NCBI RefSeq assembly: GCF_001048695.1
Contig: NZ_CVRB01000002.1
Coordinates: forward strand, 965,421 to 1,029,420
Reading direction: 5' to 3'
Source: Neobacillus massiliamazoniensis
GTDB taxonomy: Bacteria; Bacillota; Bacilli; Bacillales; Cytobacillaceae
DNA: 64,000 nucleotides
The translations under genes and the position numbers were made by a program. This document shows, piece after piece, positions 9,730 through 18,726 of the stretch (within the stretch, counting starts at the first letter, position 1; each line of letters begins with the position of its first letter). The notes beneath the pieces are model-generated. The model worked only from the letters and a program-made list of their open reading frames with translations. It was not told the origin of the DNA and ran no database searches.

Positions 9730-10692
9730 ATGGAAAGAAGTTTATCGATGGAGCTTGTCCGTGTAACAGAGGGTGCTGCCCTCGCTTCAGCCCGCTGGAT
9801 GGGCCGTGGAAAAAAAGATGAAGCAGACGGAGCGGCAACATCGGCCATGCGTGACGTGTTTGACACAGTTCCGATGAAAGGAACTGTTGTTATTGGTGAA
9901 GGAGAAATGGATGAGGCGCCGATGCTTTATATTGGCGAAAAACTTGGAACTGGCTTTGGTCCTCGCGTGGATGTGGCCGTTGACCCCCTTGAAGGGACAA
10001 ATATTTTAGCCTCTGGCGGCTGGAATGCGCTTGCCGTCCTTGCTATTGCCGATAATGGCAATCTCCTCCATGCACCAGATATGTACATGGAAAAAATAGC
10101 CGTTGGTCCTGAAGCCGTAGGACTTGTAGATATCAATGCTTCTGTACTCGATAATTTGAAAGCGGTGGCAAAAGCTAAAAACAAAGATATCCAAGACGTT
10201 GTGGCAACAGTCTTGAACCGTCCGCGTCATGAGCATATCATTGCCCAGCTTCGCGAAGCAGGCGCAAGGATTAAACTTATAAACGACGGAGATGTAGCCG
10301 GTGCCATCAATACAGCGTTTGAAACGACTGGCGTCGACATTTTATTTGGTTCAGGTGGAGCGCCTGAGGGAGTGCTTTCAGCGGTTGCCCTCAAATGCCT
10401 TGGCGGCGAGCTAATCGGAAAATTGCTGCCGCAAAGCGATGCAGAGCTCGAGCGTTGCATTAAAATGGGTCTTGATGTCAACAAGGTGCTCAGGATGGAA
10501 GACCTTGTAAAAGGTGACGATGCTATATTTGCCGCAACAGGGGTTACAGACGGCGAATTATTGCGCGGTGTCCAATTTAAAGGCTCATACGCGTCAACCC
10601 ACTCCCTTGTTATGAGAGCAAAATCAGGCACCGTCCGCTTTGTTGAAGGCCGACACAGCTTGAAAAAGAAACCGAATTTAGTGATAGGTTAG
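9730..10692 (+). CDS. glpX: Class II fructose-1,6-bisphosphatase
   Basis: Hydrolyses fructose 1,6-bisphosphate to fructose 6-phosphate during gluconeogenesis. 320 residues, normal. Metal-binding residues are in [12 protein letters not shown] and [10 protein letters not shown], the two class II signatures, and the [13 protein letters not shown] motif follows. It starts 63 bases after murAB, with GGGAGATGG upstream of the ATG, and is probably co-transcribed. B. subtilis YwjI is the same gene in the same position. Confidence 0.95.
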   Translation: MERSLSMELVRVTEGAALASARWMGRGKKDEADGAATSAMRDVFDTVPMKGTVVIGEGEMDEAPMLYIGEKLGTGFGPRVDVAVDPLEGTNILASGGWNALAVLAIADNGNLLHAPDMYMEKIAVGPEAVGLVDINASVLDNLKAVAKAKNKDIQDVVATVLNRPRHEHIIAQLREAGARIKLINDGDVAGAINTAFETTGVDILFGSGGAPEGVLSAVALKCLGGELIGKLLPQSDAELERCIKMGLDVNKVLRMEDLVKGDDAIFAATGVTDGELLRGVQFKGSYASTHSLVMRAKSGTVRFVEGRHSLKKKPNLVIG

Positions 10693-10700
10693 GATTGCAG

Positions 10701-10807
10701 GAGGATGTCCCAAAAAAAGTGTCAGACCCCTCTCCCTACAATATATAGTTGAAAACGACAATATATTGAGTGTTGAGCCAGAGGTCAGACCCTTTTGGGA
10801 CATCCTC
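10701..10807. repeat. MITE-like inverted repeat element, copy 2
   Basis: Near-perfect terminal inverted repeats: GAGGATGTCCCAAAA at the left end and TTTTGGGACATCCTC at the right, with GTCAGACCCCTC and GAGGTCAGACCC next inside. The centre is AT-rich and noncoding. It follows glpX by nine bases and would fold into a long hairpin in the transcript, so it may serve as the glpX terminator. The remaining gap to rho is T-rich with no recognised element. Confidence 0.7.
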
Positions 10808-11036
10808 TACCCCAAAACTTCAAGAGTTAACTTCCTCCCGAGAAAATTTTTCCAAACAAAAAATGTAGTTGATTATTTTTTTAGTAAAAGGGTAAAATAG
10901 AAGTTGTTTTATTATGCTTTTTTTTCTGCCAATCTATTCATTTCATTTATACTTCTTTCATCCTTCTTTGAAAAAGATGTATACTTTCTACCCCAAAAAA
11001 CTCTAAAGAGAAAAAATATTAAAGAGTGGTGTACAC

Positions 11037-12302
11037 ATGGACTTAACAATTTCAGGTTTAGAAAATATGAAACTAAAGGAACTTTATGAGCTTGCTCGCG
11101 AATATAAGGTGACCTATTACAGCAAATTAACGAAAAAAGAATTAATTTTTGCCATCCTCAAATCCCGTGCAGAACAGCAAGGTTATTTTTTCATGGAAGG
11201 CGTCCTAGAAATAATCCAATCCGAAGGGTTCGGATTCTTACGGCCAATCAACTACTCTCCAAGCTCAGAGGATATTTATATTTCGGCATCGCAAATCCGC
11301 CGATTTGATCTTCGCAATGGTGATAAAGTTTCTGGTAAGGTACGGCCTCCAAAAGAAAATGAACGCTATTACGGACTTTTACACGTAGAAGCGGTGAACG
11401 GTGAAGACCCTGAATCCGCGAAGGAACGTGTTTACTTTCCAGCTTTAACTCCTCTCTATCCAGACAGACAGATGAAGCTCGAAACCAATCCGAAACATCT
11501 TTCCACAAGAATTATGGATTTAGTAGCACCGGTTGGATTTGGCCAAAGGGGATTGATCGTTGCGCCTCCGAAAGCTGGTAAAACGATGCTGTTAAAAGAA
11601 ATTGCCAATAGCATTACAACAAACCATCCGGAAGTCGAACTGATTGTACTGTTAATTGACGAACGTCCGGAAGAGGTAACCGACATTGAACGCTCCGTAG
11701 CGGGTGATGTTGTCAGCTCTACCTTCGATGAAGTGCCGGAAAATCATATTAAAGTGGCCGAGCTTGTTCTCGATCGAGCGATGCGCTTAGTCGAGCACAA
11801 ACGCGATGTAGTCATCCTGATGGATAGTATTACTCGCCTGGCGCGTGCATACAACCTTGTCATTCCACCAAGTGGCCGGACACTCTCCGGAGGGATTGAC
11901 CCAGCTGCCTTCCACCGTCCGAAGCGCTTCTTCGGGGCTGCCCGTAATATTGAAGAGGGCGGCAGCTTAACGATCCTAGCGACCGCATTGGTCGATACCG
12001 GTTCACGGATGGATGACGTCATTTATGAGGAATTTAAAGGGACGGGAAATATGGAGCTTCACCTTGACCGTACTCTTGCCGAACGTCGCATTTTCCCTGC
12101 CCTCGACATTCGCCGTTCCGGAACACGGAAAGAGGAGCTGCTCATTCCGAAGGACCATCTCGACAAATTATGGGTGATTCGCAAATCAATGTCAGACTCG
12201 CCAGACTTTGCCGAACGCTTCTTGAAAAAATTAAAACAAACAAAGTCAAACGAAGAATTTTTCGAGCAAATAGGGGAAGAATTGAAAACCCGCCGTTCAT
12301 AA
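11037..12302 (+). CDS. rho: Transcription termination factor Rho
   Basis: Hexameric RNA-dependent ATPase that ends untranslated transcripts. 421 residues. The N-terminal helical and OSB RNA-binding region includes [13 protein letters not shown]; the ATPase core carries Walker A ([13 protein letters not shown]), [12 protein letters not shown] and the [15 protein letters not shown]-loop region; [18 protein letters not shown] is the R-loop area. Very close to B. subtilis Rho. ATG at 11037 with a modest AGAGTGG ribosome-binding site. Upstream is a long T-rich leader. glpX-rho-rpmE-tdk order is conserved. Confidence 0.97.
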   Translation: MDLTISGLENMKLKELYELAREYKVTYYSKLTKKELIFAILKSRAEQQGYFFMEGVLEIIQSEGFGFLRPINYSPSSEDIYISASQIRRFDLRNGDKVSGKVRPPKENERYYGLLHVEAVNGEDPESAKERVYFPALTPLYPDRQMKLETNPKHLSTRIMDLVAPVGFGQRGLIVAPPKAGKTMLLKEIANSITTNHPEVELIVLLIDERPEEVTDIERSVAGDVVSSTFDEVPENHIKVAELVLDRAMRLVEHKRDVVILMDSITRLARAYNLVIPPSGRTLSGGIDPAAFHRPKRFFGAARNIEEGGSLTILATALVDTGSRMDDVIYEEFKGTGNMELHLDRTLAERRIFPALDIRRSGTRKEELLIPKDHLDKLWVIRKSMSDSPDFAERFLKKLKQTKSNEEFFEQIGEELKTRRS

Positions 12303-12402
12303 TGGTAGGACTTAGGAAAAATATGAAGGATAAGATTACGCTAAAACTAAATTCGGTCTTGGAGTCTGGTTGCTTGAGGGCTAAAATCCTAAAAATCCCA
12401 TC

Positions 12403-12431
12403 TTGCAAAAGCGAGTTCTCCTTGCTATAAT
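12403..12431 (+). promoter_or_regulatory. rpmE promoter
   Basis: TTGCAA, a 17-bp spacer and TATAAT: a good housekeeping promoter 97 bases before rpmE. Confidence 0.7.
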
Positions 12432-12527
12432 AGTTGCAGTGTGTTTTTAGTATATTGGTGCTGGTTTTAGACAAGCACTTATGATAACTCTGTTTCGAAA
12501 GATTCAGGGCAGAAGGAGCTGAAAATA

Positions 12528-12734
12528 ATGAAAGCAGGAATTCATCCTAATTACAAAACAGTTAAGGTGACTTGTGCATGCGGAAATACGTTTGAAAGTG
12601 GATCTGTTAAACAAGAGATTCGCGTAGAAACTTGCTCTGAGTGCCATCCATTCTATACTGGTCGCCAAAAATTCGCTGAAGCAGGCGGACGTGTTGACCG
12701 CTTCAACAAAAAATACGGCCTTAAGCAACAATAA
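12528..12734 (+). CDS. rpmE: 50S ribosomal protein L31, zinc-binding form
   Basis: 68-residue large-subunit protein. Four cysteines (ACACGNTF region: C16, C18, and CSECH at 36-39) mark the C+ form that binds zinc; in B. subtilis the C- paralogue YtiA replaces it under zinc starvation. The C-terminal [11 protein letters not shown] is standard. GAAGGAGCTG precedes the ATG. It has its own promoter and terminator, so it is monocistronic. Confidence 0.97.
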   Translation: MKAGIHPNYKTVKVTCACGNTFESGSVKQEIRVETCSECHPFYTGRQKFAEAGGRVDRFNKKYGLKQQ

Positions 12735-12741
12735 GCTCAGA

Positions 12742-12778
12742 AACAGGCAAGCAGAGACACTACTTGCCTGTTTTTTAT
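12742..12778 (+). terminator. rpmE terminator
   Basis: AACAGGCAAG paired with CTTGCCTGTT around an 11-base loop, then TTTTT. Confidence 0.85.
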
Positions 12779-12805
12779 TTATCATTAATAGCTTTTCAGT
12801 AAGTG

Positions 12806-12850
12806 TCCAGCTAGAGCCTAGGGACTATTAGAGCCCCCTGACCAAGGAGT
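12806..12850 (-). repeat. Fragment of dispersed repeat
   Basis: GTCCAGCTAGAGCCTAGGGA and CCCCCTGACCAAGGAG resemble the ends of the element at 7341-7500, in the opposite direction and without the middle. Confidence 0.4.
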
Positions 12851-12987
12851 TTGGGCATTTCTTAAATAATATATGTTTGAAAAGTGAAGTGCTCAACTTC
12901 AGTATCGCTGGGCACTTCAACTATTCACGATCAAATAGATACAAATAATGTAATTTAGGGTTTGCGCATAGGAAGGAGTCGCCATTC

Positions 12988-13584
12988 ATGTACGTAATGA
13001 AGCAAAGCGGATGGGTTGAGATTATCTGCGGCAGTATGTTTTCAGGAAAATCAGAGGAATTGATTCGTCGCGTCAGACGTGCTCAATTTGCTAAACAAAA
13101 AATCGCTGTTTTTAAACCGAAAATTGATAATCGCTACAGTGAACATTCTGTAGTATCCCATAATGGATCCTCTTTTATTGCGACGCCAATATCCCACTCC
13201 ATCGAGATTTTACATCATGTCGAATCAGATATTGAAATTATCGCGATTGACGAAGTACAGTTTTTCGACGAAGGAATCGTCCGTGTCGTTCAGCAGCTTG
13301 CTGACAGCGGCCACCGCGTCATTGCCGCTGGGCTTGACCAGGATTTTCGCGGCGAACCATTTGGCCAAATGCCAGAATTAATGGCCATCGCAGAACAAGT
13401 AACCAAATTACAGGCCGTCTGCACCGTTTGCGGCTCGCCATCAAGCAGAACACAGCGTCTCATCGACGGCAGACCAGCATCCTACCATGACCCAGTCATC
13501 CTAGTCGGCGCCGCTGAAGCCTACGAGCCTCGCTGTCGCCATCACCACGAAGTCCCAAAAACCATCCCAGTCAACACCCGCTAA
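12988..13584 (+). CDS. tdk: Thymidine kinase
   Basis: Type II thymidine kinase of the dTTP salvage pathway, 198 residues. P-loop [11 protein letters not shown], the DEVQFF Walker-B region, FRGEPFG, and a structural zinc site made of AVCTVCG and the C-terminal CRHHH. GGAAGGAGTC precedes the ATG. The order rpmE-tdk matches B. subtilis. Confidence 0.97.
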   Translation: MYVMKQSGWVEIICGSMFSGKSEELIRRVRRAQFAKQKIAVFKPKIDNRYSEHSVVSHNGSSFIATPISHSIEILHHVESDIEIIAIDEVQFFDEGIVRVVQQLADSGHRVIAAGLDQDFRGEPFGQMPELMAIAEQVTKLQAVCTVCGSPSSRTQRLIDGRPASYHDPVILVGAAEAYEPRCRHHHEVPKTIPVNTR

Positions 13585-13603
13585 GAGTTGGTGTCTCCCT
13601 GTT

Positions 13604-13655
13604 GGTGCCTGACACCCTTGGTGGACATTTGTCCGCGTGGGGTGGACAGTGGTGG
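13604..13655 (-). repeat. Composite GGTGTCAGGCACC / GGACAAATGTCCAC repeat
   Basis: On the - strand it reads TGTCCAC, GGACAAATGTCCAC, then GGTGTCAGGCACC (13604-13616 reversed). The same ordered set recurs at 42521-42564 and, with an additional 13-mer, at 59403-59473. Confidence 0.7.
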
Positions 13656-13722
13656 TTGGAAAGATTTTTCTTGAGCGATTGAGTGTGTAGGCTGGGCATC
13701 CTAGTAATAGGAGGTGGAAATA

Positions 13723-14199
13723 GTGAAAAAGTTCATTTTTCCCTCACTATTACTATTGATTATGGCGATTCTTGTCTGTGGCTGTCAGGGCATTAAGAAT
13801 AATGAAACAGCCTATGATTTTCGCAAGGATAAAAACGCACCCAACTATATGTCAAACGAACTGACAGGTCCCGACAAAGGAAGGGTTATGGGGAATGACG
13901 TAACCAATCAAAACCCGAATTTCCTTAAGCTGAGAGGAACAAGGAATGGCAATGCATCAGGGGGCAGCGGTAATCTTGGTGTAGATGCCGATAAAGCTAA
14001 GCAAGTCATAGCAGATACAAAAGAGTTCAGAACTGATTCCGTATGGATTAACGGCGACCGGATGTGGGTCAATGTTTATAAAATGGACCAGCTTACTATT
14101 CAAGAAAAACTTGACGCTCAAGCACGCCTCCATCGCAAATTAGTCGAAGCCTTACCAAGGTATAATATTGAAGTAAGTGTTCAGGAAGATAGAAGATAG
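13723..14199 (+). CDS. YhcN/YlaJ-family sporulation lipoprotein
   Basis: 158 residues beginning with a lipoprotein signal (MKKFIFPSLLLL...LVCGC, cysteine at about residue 20). The C-terminal half has the pattern of spore-associated lipoproteins: DADKAKQVIADTKEFRTDSV, WINGDRMWVNVYKM, and an amphipathic terminal helix. A GTG start at 13723 sits right after AGGAGGTGG. Family members are found in spore membranes or coats and some affect germination; a specific role here is not known. It lies between tdk and prfA with its own terminator. Confidence 0.75.
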   Translation: MKKFIFPSLLLLIMAILVCGCQGIKNNETAYDFRKDKNAPNYMSNELTGPDKGRVMGNDVTNQNPNFLKLRGTRNGNASGGSGNLGVDADKAKQVIADTKEFRTDSVWINGDRMWVNVYKMDQLTIQEKLDAQARLHRKLVEALPRYNIEVSVQEDRR

Positions 14200-14229
14200 C
14201 ATGCTCTGATATCAAGGGCATGTTTTTTG
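14199..14229 (+). terminator. Terminator after the lipoprotein gene
   Basis: CATGCTC and GGGCATG pair around a 9-base loop, followed by TTTTTT. Confidence 0.65.
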
Positions 14230-14243
14230 TATACAACAAGATG

Positions 14244-14314
14244 TATGTGCTGTTTTTCAAATTTATGTGCCATTATTAAAATATATGTGCCAAAACAACC
14301 TACTTATGTGCCAA
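14244..14314 (-). repeat. Small inverted array of GGCACATA motifs
   Basis: TATGTGC (the reverse complement of GCACATA) occurs at 14244, 14264, 14284 and 14305, i.e. spacings of 20, 20 and 21. Same motif and phasing as the large arrays, opposite strand, without the 95-bp block. Confidence 0.75.
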
Positions 14315-14427
14315 TCTAACTTTTACCTTTATTTGCAAAATGCTTACAGGGTAAAAATGTTTTTTGACGGTGCATTTTTCCTATAATATAATTAGAATGT
14401 TATGGACTAAAACCAGAGGTGAATAGA

Positions 14428-15501
14428 GTGTTTGATCGTCTTCAATCCGTAGAAGATCGCTATGAAAAGTTGAATGAGCTTTTGAGCGATCCAGAGATAA
14501 TTAATGATTCCAAAAAACTTCGAGAATATTCAAAAGAACAATCTGATATACAAGAAACCGTCCAAGCCTACCGCCAATATAAAGAAGCGAAGCAGCAGCT
14601 TCAAGATGCGAAAGCTATGCTTGATGAGAAGCTTGATGCTGAGATGCGCGAAATGGTTAAAGAAGAAGTGAACGAACTAGATACGCTTATTGGTGAATTG
14701 GAAGAGCAGTTGAGAATTTTGCTCATTCCGAAGGACCCGAATGATGATAAAAACGTTATTATGGAAATCCGCGGTGCAGCGGGCGGGGAAGAGGCGGCGT
14801 TGTTTGCCGGATCGCTTTACCGGATGTACAGCCGCTATGCTGAATCACAAGGCTGGAAAACGGAAGTTATTGATGCGAACGAGACAGGTCTCGGTGGCTT
14901 CAAAGAGATTATTTTTATGATTACGGGAACTGGTGCCTATTCTAAATTGAAGTATGAAAATGGTGCCCATCGTGTTCAGCGTGTGCCGGAAACGGAATCT
15001 GGTGGCCGGATTCACACGTCGACGTCAACTGTTGCCTGCATGCCAGAAGCAGAAGAATTTGATATTGAAATCCACGATAAAGATATCCGCTTCGATACAT
15101 TTGCATCAAGCGGTGCCGGTGGACAGAGCGTAAACACGACGATGTCAGCTGTTCGTTTAACCCATATCCCGACAGGTATCGTCGCAACAAGCCAGGATGA
15201 ACGGTCGCAGCATAAAAACAAAGATAAGGCGATGAAGATCTTACGTGCCCGTGTATACGATAAGTTCCAGCAGGAGGCCCAAGCTGAATTGGATCAAGCA
15301 AGGAAATCCGCAGTTGGTACAGGCGACCGTTCAGAACGGATTCGCACCTACAATTATCCGCAAAATCGTGTCACTGACCATCGCATTGGTTTAACGATTC
15401 AAAAGCTTGATCAAATTATCGAAGGCAAAATCGACGAAATCGTAGATGCCTTAATCCTTGATGATCAATCAAATAGACTGGCAAGTGCAACCAATGAGTA
15501 A
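14428..15501 (+). CDS. prfA: Peptide chain release factor 1
   Basis: Recognises UAA and UAG stop codons and triggers peptide release. 357 residues. The GGQ motif ([12 protein letters not shown]) is the peptidyl-tRNA hydrolysis site modified by PrmC, encoded next. The codon-recognition region has [19 protein letters not shown] at 14428 is preferred: AGAGGTGA lies six bases upstream and the product then begins [15 protein letters not shown], matching the usual length; the in-frame GTG at 14419 is inside the ribosome-binding site. Confidence 0.97.
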   Translation: MFDRLQSVEDRYEKLNELLSDPEIINDSKKLREYSKEQSDIQETVQAYRQYKEAKQQLQDAKAMLDEKLDAEMREMVKEEVNELDTLIGELEEQLRILLIPKDPNDDKNVIMEIRGAAGGEEAALFAGSLYRMYSRYAESQGWKTEVIDANETGLGGFKEIIFMITGTGAYSKLKYENGAHRVQRVPETESGGRIHTSTSTVACMPEAEEFDIEIHDKDIRFDTFASSGAGGQSVNTTMSAVRLTHIPTGIVATSQDERSQHKNKDKAMKILRARVYDKFQQEAQAELDQARKSAVGTGDRSERIRTYNYPQNRVTDHRIGLTIQKLDQIIEGKIDEIVDALILDDQSNRLASATNE

Positions 15502-16336
15502 AAAAATTTACGAAGCTCTTCAATGGGCTTCTTCTTTTTTAAAAACAGCAGACCGCGACGAGAATGCAGGGGAGTTGCTGCTCCGTCACTACACCGGCAT
15601 GTCGCGGTCACAGCTATTTGCCAACGTCCGGGAAGAATTAATGCCTTCCATTTGGCAGACATTTGAAAAAGCAGTCATGGACCACGCCGCCGGCAGACCG
15701 ATTCAATATATCATCGGTTCGGAGGAGTTTTATGGGAGGACCTTTGTTGTTAACGAAGAGGTGCTCATCCCAAGGCCGGAAACCGAAGAGCTTGTGTTGG
15801 AAACACTTCGCAGGGTAAAAAATGGACAAAAACTGCTAGATGTCGGGACAGGTAGCGGTGCAATCGCCATCACCTTGAAGCTTGAGCAACCATCCTTATT
15901 GGTGTCAGGCACCGATATAGCCTTAGAGTCACTAGCTGTCGCGAAGGAAAATGCCAATCGGCTTGGGGCGGATGTTCAGTTTGTTCATGGAGATTTGCTG
16001 CAGCCGTTTTTTGGGGAAGAGTTTGATGTAATTGTGTCGAACCCGCCGTATATCCCGGTTGGTGATATAGCGGAGATGTCCGAGGTAGTAACAGAGCATG
16101 AGCCGCATCGGGCCTTGTTTGCAGGCGCGGACGGACTCGACTTTTACCGCCGATTTATGGTTGAGCTTCCGGCTGTGCTGGCGCCGTGCGCGCTCGTTGC
16201 CTTTGAAATTGGGGCCGGTCAGGGCGAAGCGGTAGCGGAGCTTTTTCAAAAGACATTTGAAAATGTAAAGGTTGATATTCTAAATGATATTAACGGCAAG
16301 GACCGGATGGTGTTTGCGGAAATAAAGAGAGTGTGA
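15494..16336 (+). CDS. prmC: Peptide chain release factor N5-glutamine methyltransferase
   Basis: Methylates the glutamine of the release factor GGQ motif with S-adenosylmethionine. 280 residues. SAM-binding loop [10 protein letters not shown] (116-125), acidic residue D141 after strand 2, and the catalytic NPPY (183-186). The ATG overlaps the last 8 bases of prfA, giving translational coupling. Codons 137-140 (VSGT) are spelled by the intergenic 13-mer GGTGTCAGGCACC at 15901-15913, which is unusual for a coding region. The stop codon lies inside the terminator hairpin. Confidence 0.95.
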   Translation: MSKKIYEALQWASSFLKTADRDENAGELLLRHYTGMSRSQLFANVREELMPSIWQTFEKAVMDHAAGRPIQYIIGSEEFYGRTFVVNEEVLIPRPETEELVLETLRRVKNGQKLLDVGTGSGAIAITLKLEQPSLLVSGTDIALESLAVAKENANRLGADVQFVHGDLLQPFFGEEFDVIVSNPPYIPVGDIAEMSEVVTEHEPHRALFAGADGLDFYRRFMVELPAVLAPCALVAFEIGAGQGEAVAELFQKTFENVKVDILNDINGKDRMVFAEIKRV

Positions 16337-16356
16337 ATTCACACTCTCTTTTTTTA
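16326..16356 (+). terminator. prmC terminator
   Basis: AGAGAGTGTGAATTCACACTCTCT, an uninterrupted palindrome in three-base overlap with the stop codon, followed by TTTTTTT (written here as two halves AGAGAGTGTGAA / TTCACACTCTCT). Confidence 0.9.
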
Positions 16357-16382
16357 TTGGATAAGACTTTGACTTCGAGAAT

Positions 16383-16490
16383 TGCCTAGCTTCAGCGGCA
16401 TAGCCTCTCCCAAACAGAGGACTCTTATTAAGTAGTGAGCGAGATTGGCGAGTAAATGATAAAAAGTGGCGAGTAAAGGGTATGTAAGTA
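16383..16490. repeat. Repeat remnant and short 21-bp phased TGGCGAGTAA motif
   Basis: 16383-16425 resembles one end of the dispersed element (CCTAGCTTCAGCGGCATAGC). TGGCGAGTAA follows at 16446 and 16467, exactly 21 bp apart. Confidence 0.4.
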
Positions 16491-16527
16491 CGTGGGAAAG
16501 AGTGCAAAATATCGGTTCTCCTTTAAA

Positions 16528-16560
16528 CAAAAAAGGACCGGGCGGATTTTTGCCCGGTTT
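16528..16560 (-). terminator. Bidirectional terminator
   Basis: CCGGGCGGATTTTTGCCCGG with AAAAAA on the left and TTTTT on the right. It lies just downstream of the - strand gene at 16564-16782. Confidence 0.8.
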
Positions 16561-16563
16561 TTC

Positions 16564-16782
16564 TCACATAAACTTATCATTTGGTGCTTCAAGCCTGATT
16601 TTTTCAAGCTCGAGCTTCATTTTTTCGGTTTCGATAAGGTAGTTTTCTTGCTTTAGTTTTTCGAGCTCTAGTTGGTCTTTAATCATTTCGTGTTTTATTT
16701 TGTTTTGCTTGCCAAAATGATCAGTCAAGATTGCAATGATTGGAATCGTGAGTGCCAAAGCCGGGATAATTACCCAAATCAT
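16564..16782 (-). CDS. Small membrane protein with charged coiled-coil tail
   Basis: 72 residues, not recognised by name. One N-terminal membrane segment (IWVIIPALALTIPIIAILT) is followed by a ~50-residue highly charged helix with heptad-like Leu/Ile spacing (QLELEKLKQENYLIETEKMK). The layout recalls PspB-like proteins, but the resemblance is only architectural. The ATG at 16782 follows AAAGGTGGGGG on the - strand. Longer reading frames upstream overlap the spoIIR start region and lack a ribosome-binding site. It is divergent from spoIIR. Confidence 0.7.
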   Translation of the reverse strand: MIWVIIPALALTIPIIAILTDHFGKQNKIKHEMIKDQLELEKLKQENYLIETEKMKLELEKIRLEAPNDKFM

Positions 16783-16900
16783 AAACTTCCCCCACCTTTC
16801 TTTAGTTAAATAATACCAAATACAGACTATTTTTAAAATTAATAGTTTAAGATTTTTGGCTTTTGTCCACAATGAGGATAGAGAAGGGGCGGTGCTGGGG

Positions 16901-17836
16901 ATGAGAAGCAAAGCTATAGTGTGGGGATATTTGATCTTATTATCGTTAGGAACAATTTTCAGTTTATGGATACCGAAAAATGAGGCGGTTGCAAAGGAAT
17001 CGATTATTATACCGGGCGATGCGATTCGGCTGAGGATTCTTGCCAACAGTGACACGGAGAGTGACCAGGCGCTGAAGCGAAAGGTGCGCGATGCGGTCAA
17101 TGCGAAAATTACTCTTTGGGTTCAGGATTTAACTTCGATGGATAAAGCAAAAGTAGTGATTAAAGATAAGCTTCCGGAAATCCAGACGATTGCCGAAAAA
17201 GTAGTGCAGGATTACGGATCGAAACAATCGGTTAAAGTGGAATTCGGCAAAGTTCAGTTTCCGACGAAATTATATGGCCAATTTTTATATCCGGCCGGGC
17301 AGTACCAAGCAGTGTTAATTACGTTAGGCGAGGGAAAAGGGGCCAATTGGTGGTGCGTCCTCTATCCGCCGTTATGTTTCCTTGATTTTTCGAATGGTGT
17401 AGCTGTAAGCGACGGCTTTGAAGAAAAGCATAAGGCGAAAGCAAAGGTAAAATCAACCGAAGAAATTGCGGCCTCGGCGGCCCTGACGGAAGTGGCAGCT
17501 GCGGGTGACGAGAACACTGATTCATCGGCGCCAGAAGAAGAAATCACTTCGGCGGCAAAGGAAAACTCTGATGCGAAAACAGAAGTGACAGACAAAAAAG
17601 CTCCGGCAACTTCGGCAAAGGAAAGGTCTGTGAAGAAAGTAGAAACGGTTGACGAAAAAACTCCGGCAAAGGAAACTTCTGCGGCGAAAGTAGAAGCGTC
17701 AGAAAAAAATACTCCGGCTGAAAATCATAACCCAAAAAAGCTTCAAGCAGAAAAGCCAGTATATACATCGGAGGATGAGGAGCCAGTAAAAGTAAAATTT
17801 TTCGTTGTGGAGCTTTGGAAAAAGCTATTTGATTGA
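16901..17836 (+). CDS. spoIIR: Stage II sporulation protein R with enlarged C-terminal linker
   Basis: Forespore-secreted signal that activates SpoIIGA to process pro-sigma-E in the mother cell. 311 residues; B. subtilis SpoIIR is about 224. The N-terminal signal/anchor is followed by IPGDAIRLRILANSDTESDQ and WWCVLYPPLCFLDFSNG, both diagnostic. After residue ~190 an insert of about 95 residues, rich in Glu, Lys, Ala, Ser and Pro with imperfect repeats (TPAKETSAAKVEASEKNTPA), precedes the conserved end VKVKFFVVELWKKLF. ATG at 16901 is chosen: AGAAGGGG lies 11 bases before; the GTG at 16892 is too close. Confidence 0.92.
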   Translation: MRSKAIVWGYLILLSLGTIFSLWIPKNEAVAKESIIIPGDAIRLRILANSDTESDQALKRKVRDAVNAKITLWVQDLTSMDKAKVVIKDKLPEIQTIAEKVVQDYGSKQSVKVEFGKVQFPTKLYGQFLYPAGQYQAVLITLGEGKGANWWCVLYPPLCFLDFSNGVAVSDGFEEKHKAKAKVKSTEEIAASAALTEVAAAGDENTDSSAPEEEITSAAKENSDAKTEVTDKKAPATSAKERSVKKVETVDEKTPAKETSAAKVEASEKNTPAENHNPKKLQAEKPVYTSEDEEPVKVKFFVVELWKKLFD

Positions 17837-17840
17837 ACCG

Positions 17841-17874
17841 ATCCAGTCTCAAAAGTGGGACTGGATTTTTTATT
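17841..17874 (+). terminator. spoIIR terminator
   Basis: ATCCAGTC and GACTGGAT pair around ten bases, then TTTTTT. A second hairpin-like GGCGGAGGCGCC...CCGC TTTTTTT lies near 17953-17990. Confidence 0.85.
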
Positions 17875-18064
17875 GAGCGTTCAAGAATGGGCCAGCTTCA
17901 TAGGAGCAAGCTGCAGAAGCAATACATAGTACGTTGAAAAACATGAGTTTTCGGCGGAGGCGCCCAAAGAGTGCCTTCCGCTTTTTTTACTAGATTCCAC
18001 TAGTTCTATTTAATCTAGTTTTTTCATATTCATAGAGTAGATGATGAAAATGAGGTGGTAAAGG

Positions 18065-18511
18065 ATGCAGTCAGTGATTCGCAAAGCAGATAAAGAAGAT
18101 TTGAAAAAGGTAAGAGAGTTTCTCACGAACGCTCAGCTGGGGACAGAGGGACTAACGGAGGAAAGCATGGACTATTTTTTGCTGCTAGAGGATGGGGACG
18201 GGAATATCAGGGGATCACTGGGGATGGAAGTGTTTGCTAGATATGGTTTGCTGCGTTCGTTAGTAGTTACATCCAGCCAAGCAGAGAAGGAAATTCTAAT
18301 TCTACTAAATCAGATGCTGCAGTTGGCAAAGGAAAAGAGAATGAGCAGCATGTTTTTAGCGACAAATAAGAGCGCAGCGCTTCCTTTTTTTGAGGTGCTG
18401 GGCTTTCAAAGACTCGAGCAGGAAAAATTACCAAGTGAATTTTACAGCGCTGAGCATATAAAGCATATTTTAAATGTGGATAACTCCTATTTTTTGAAAA
18501 TTTCGCTATAG
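18065..18511 (+). CDS. ywlB: GNAT-family N-acetyltransferase, YwlB-like
   Basis: 148 residues with the GNAT plan: N-terminal IRKADKEDLKKVREFL, strands around NIRGSLGMEVFARYGLLRSLVV (the strand 4-5 acetyl-CoA region), and FFEVLGFQRLEQEKLP near the end, the usual substrate-side motif. The acetyl-CoA P-loop (Q/RxxGxG/A) is poorly preserved. The position between spoIIR and ywlC matches B. subtilis ywlB. Substrate unknown. Its last codons overlap the first DnaA box of the cluster at 18475. Confidence 0.8.
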   Translation: MQSVIRKADKEDLKKVREFLTNAQLGTEGLTEESMDYFLLLEDGDGNIRGSLGMEVFARYGLLRSLVVTSSQAEKEILILLNQMLQLAKEKRMSSMFLATNKSAALPFFEVLGFQRLEQEKLPSEFYSAEHIKHILNVDNSYFLKISL

Positions 18512-18726
18512 TTGTGGATAGATTCGCAAAGTTATCCACTATTTCAACAAGGTTATTCACAATTTGTGGATAAAGCTTGTATTTAACCACACCTTCTTAT
18601 ATACTTGCAAACGTAAATATGAGGTAAGGTACGTTTTATATAAAGGTGGATCAAGATGAATACAAAGGTTTGGAAAGTGGATAAGTATGTGGATAATCTC
18701 GAAAATAATCCACATGTTGTGGATGC
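18475..18726. promoter_or_regulatory. DnaA-box cluster upstream of and within ywlC
   Basis: Perfect TGTGGATAA (reverse of TTATCCACA) at 18475, 18565 and 18688. One-mismatch boxes at 18513 (TGTGGATAG), 18532 (TTATCCACT), 18553 (TTATTCACA), 18583 (TTAACCACA), 18676 (AGTGGATAA) and 18706 (TAATCCACA). Nine sites in 240 bp on both strands. ywlC is one of the known DnaA-binding loci of B. subtilis, so the cluster is conserved in position. Confidence 0.85.
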
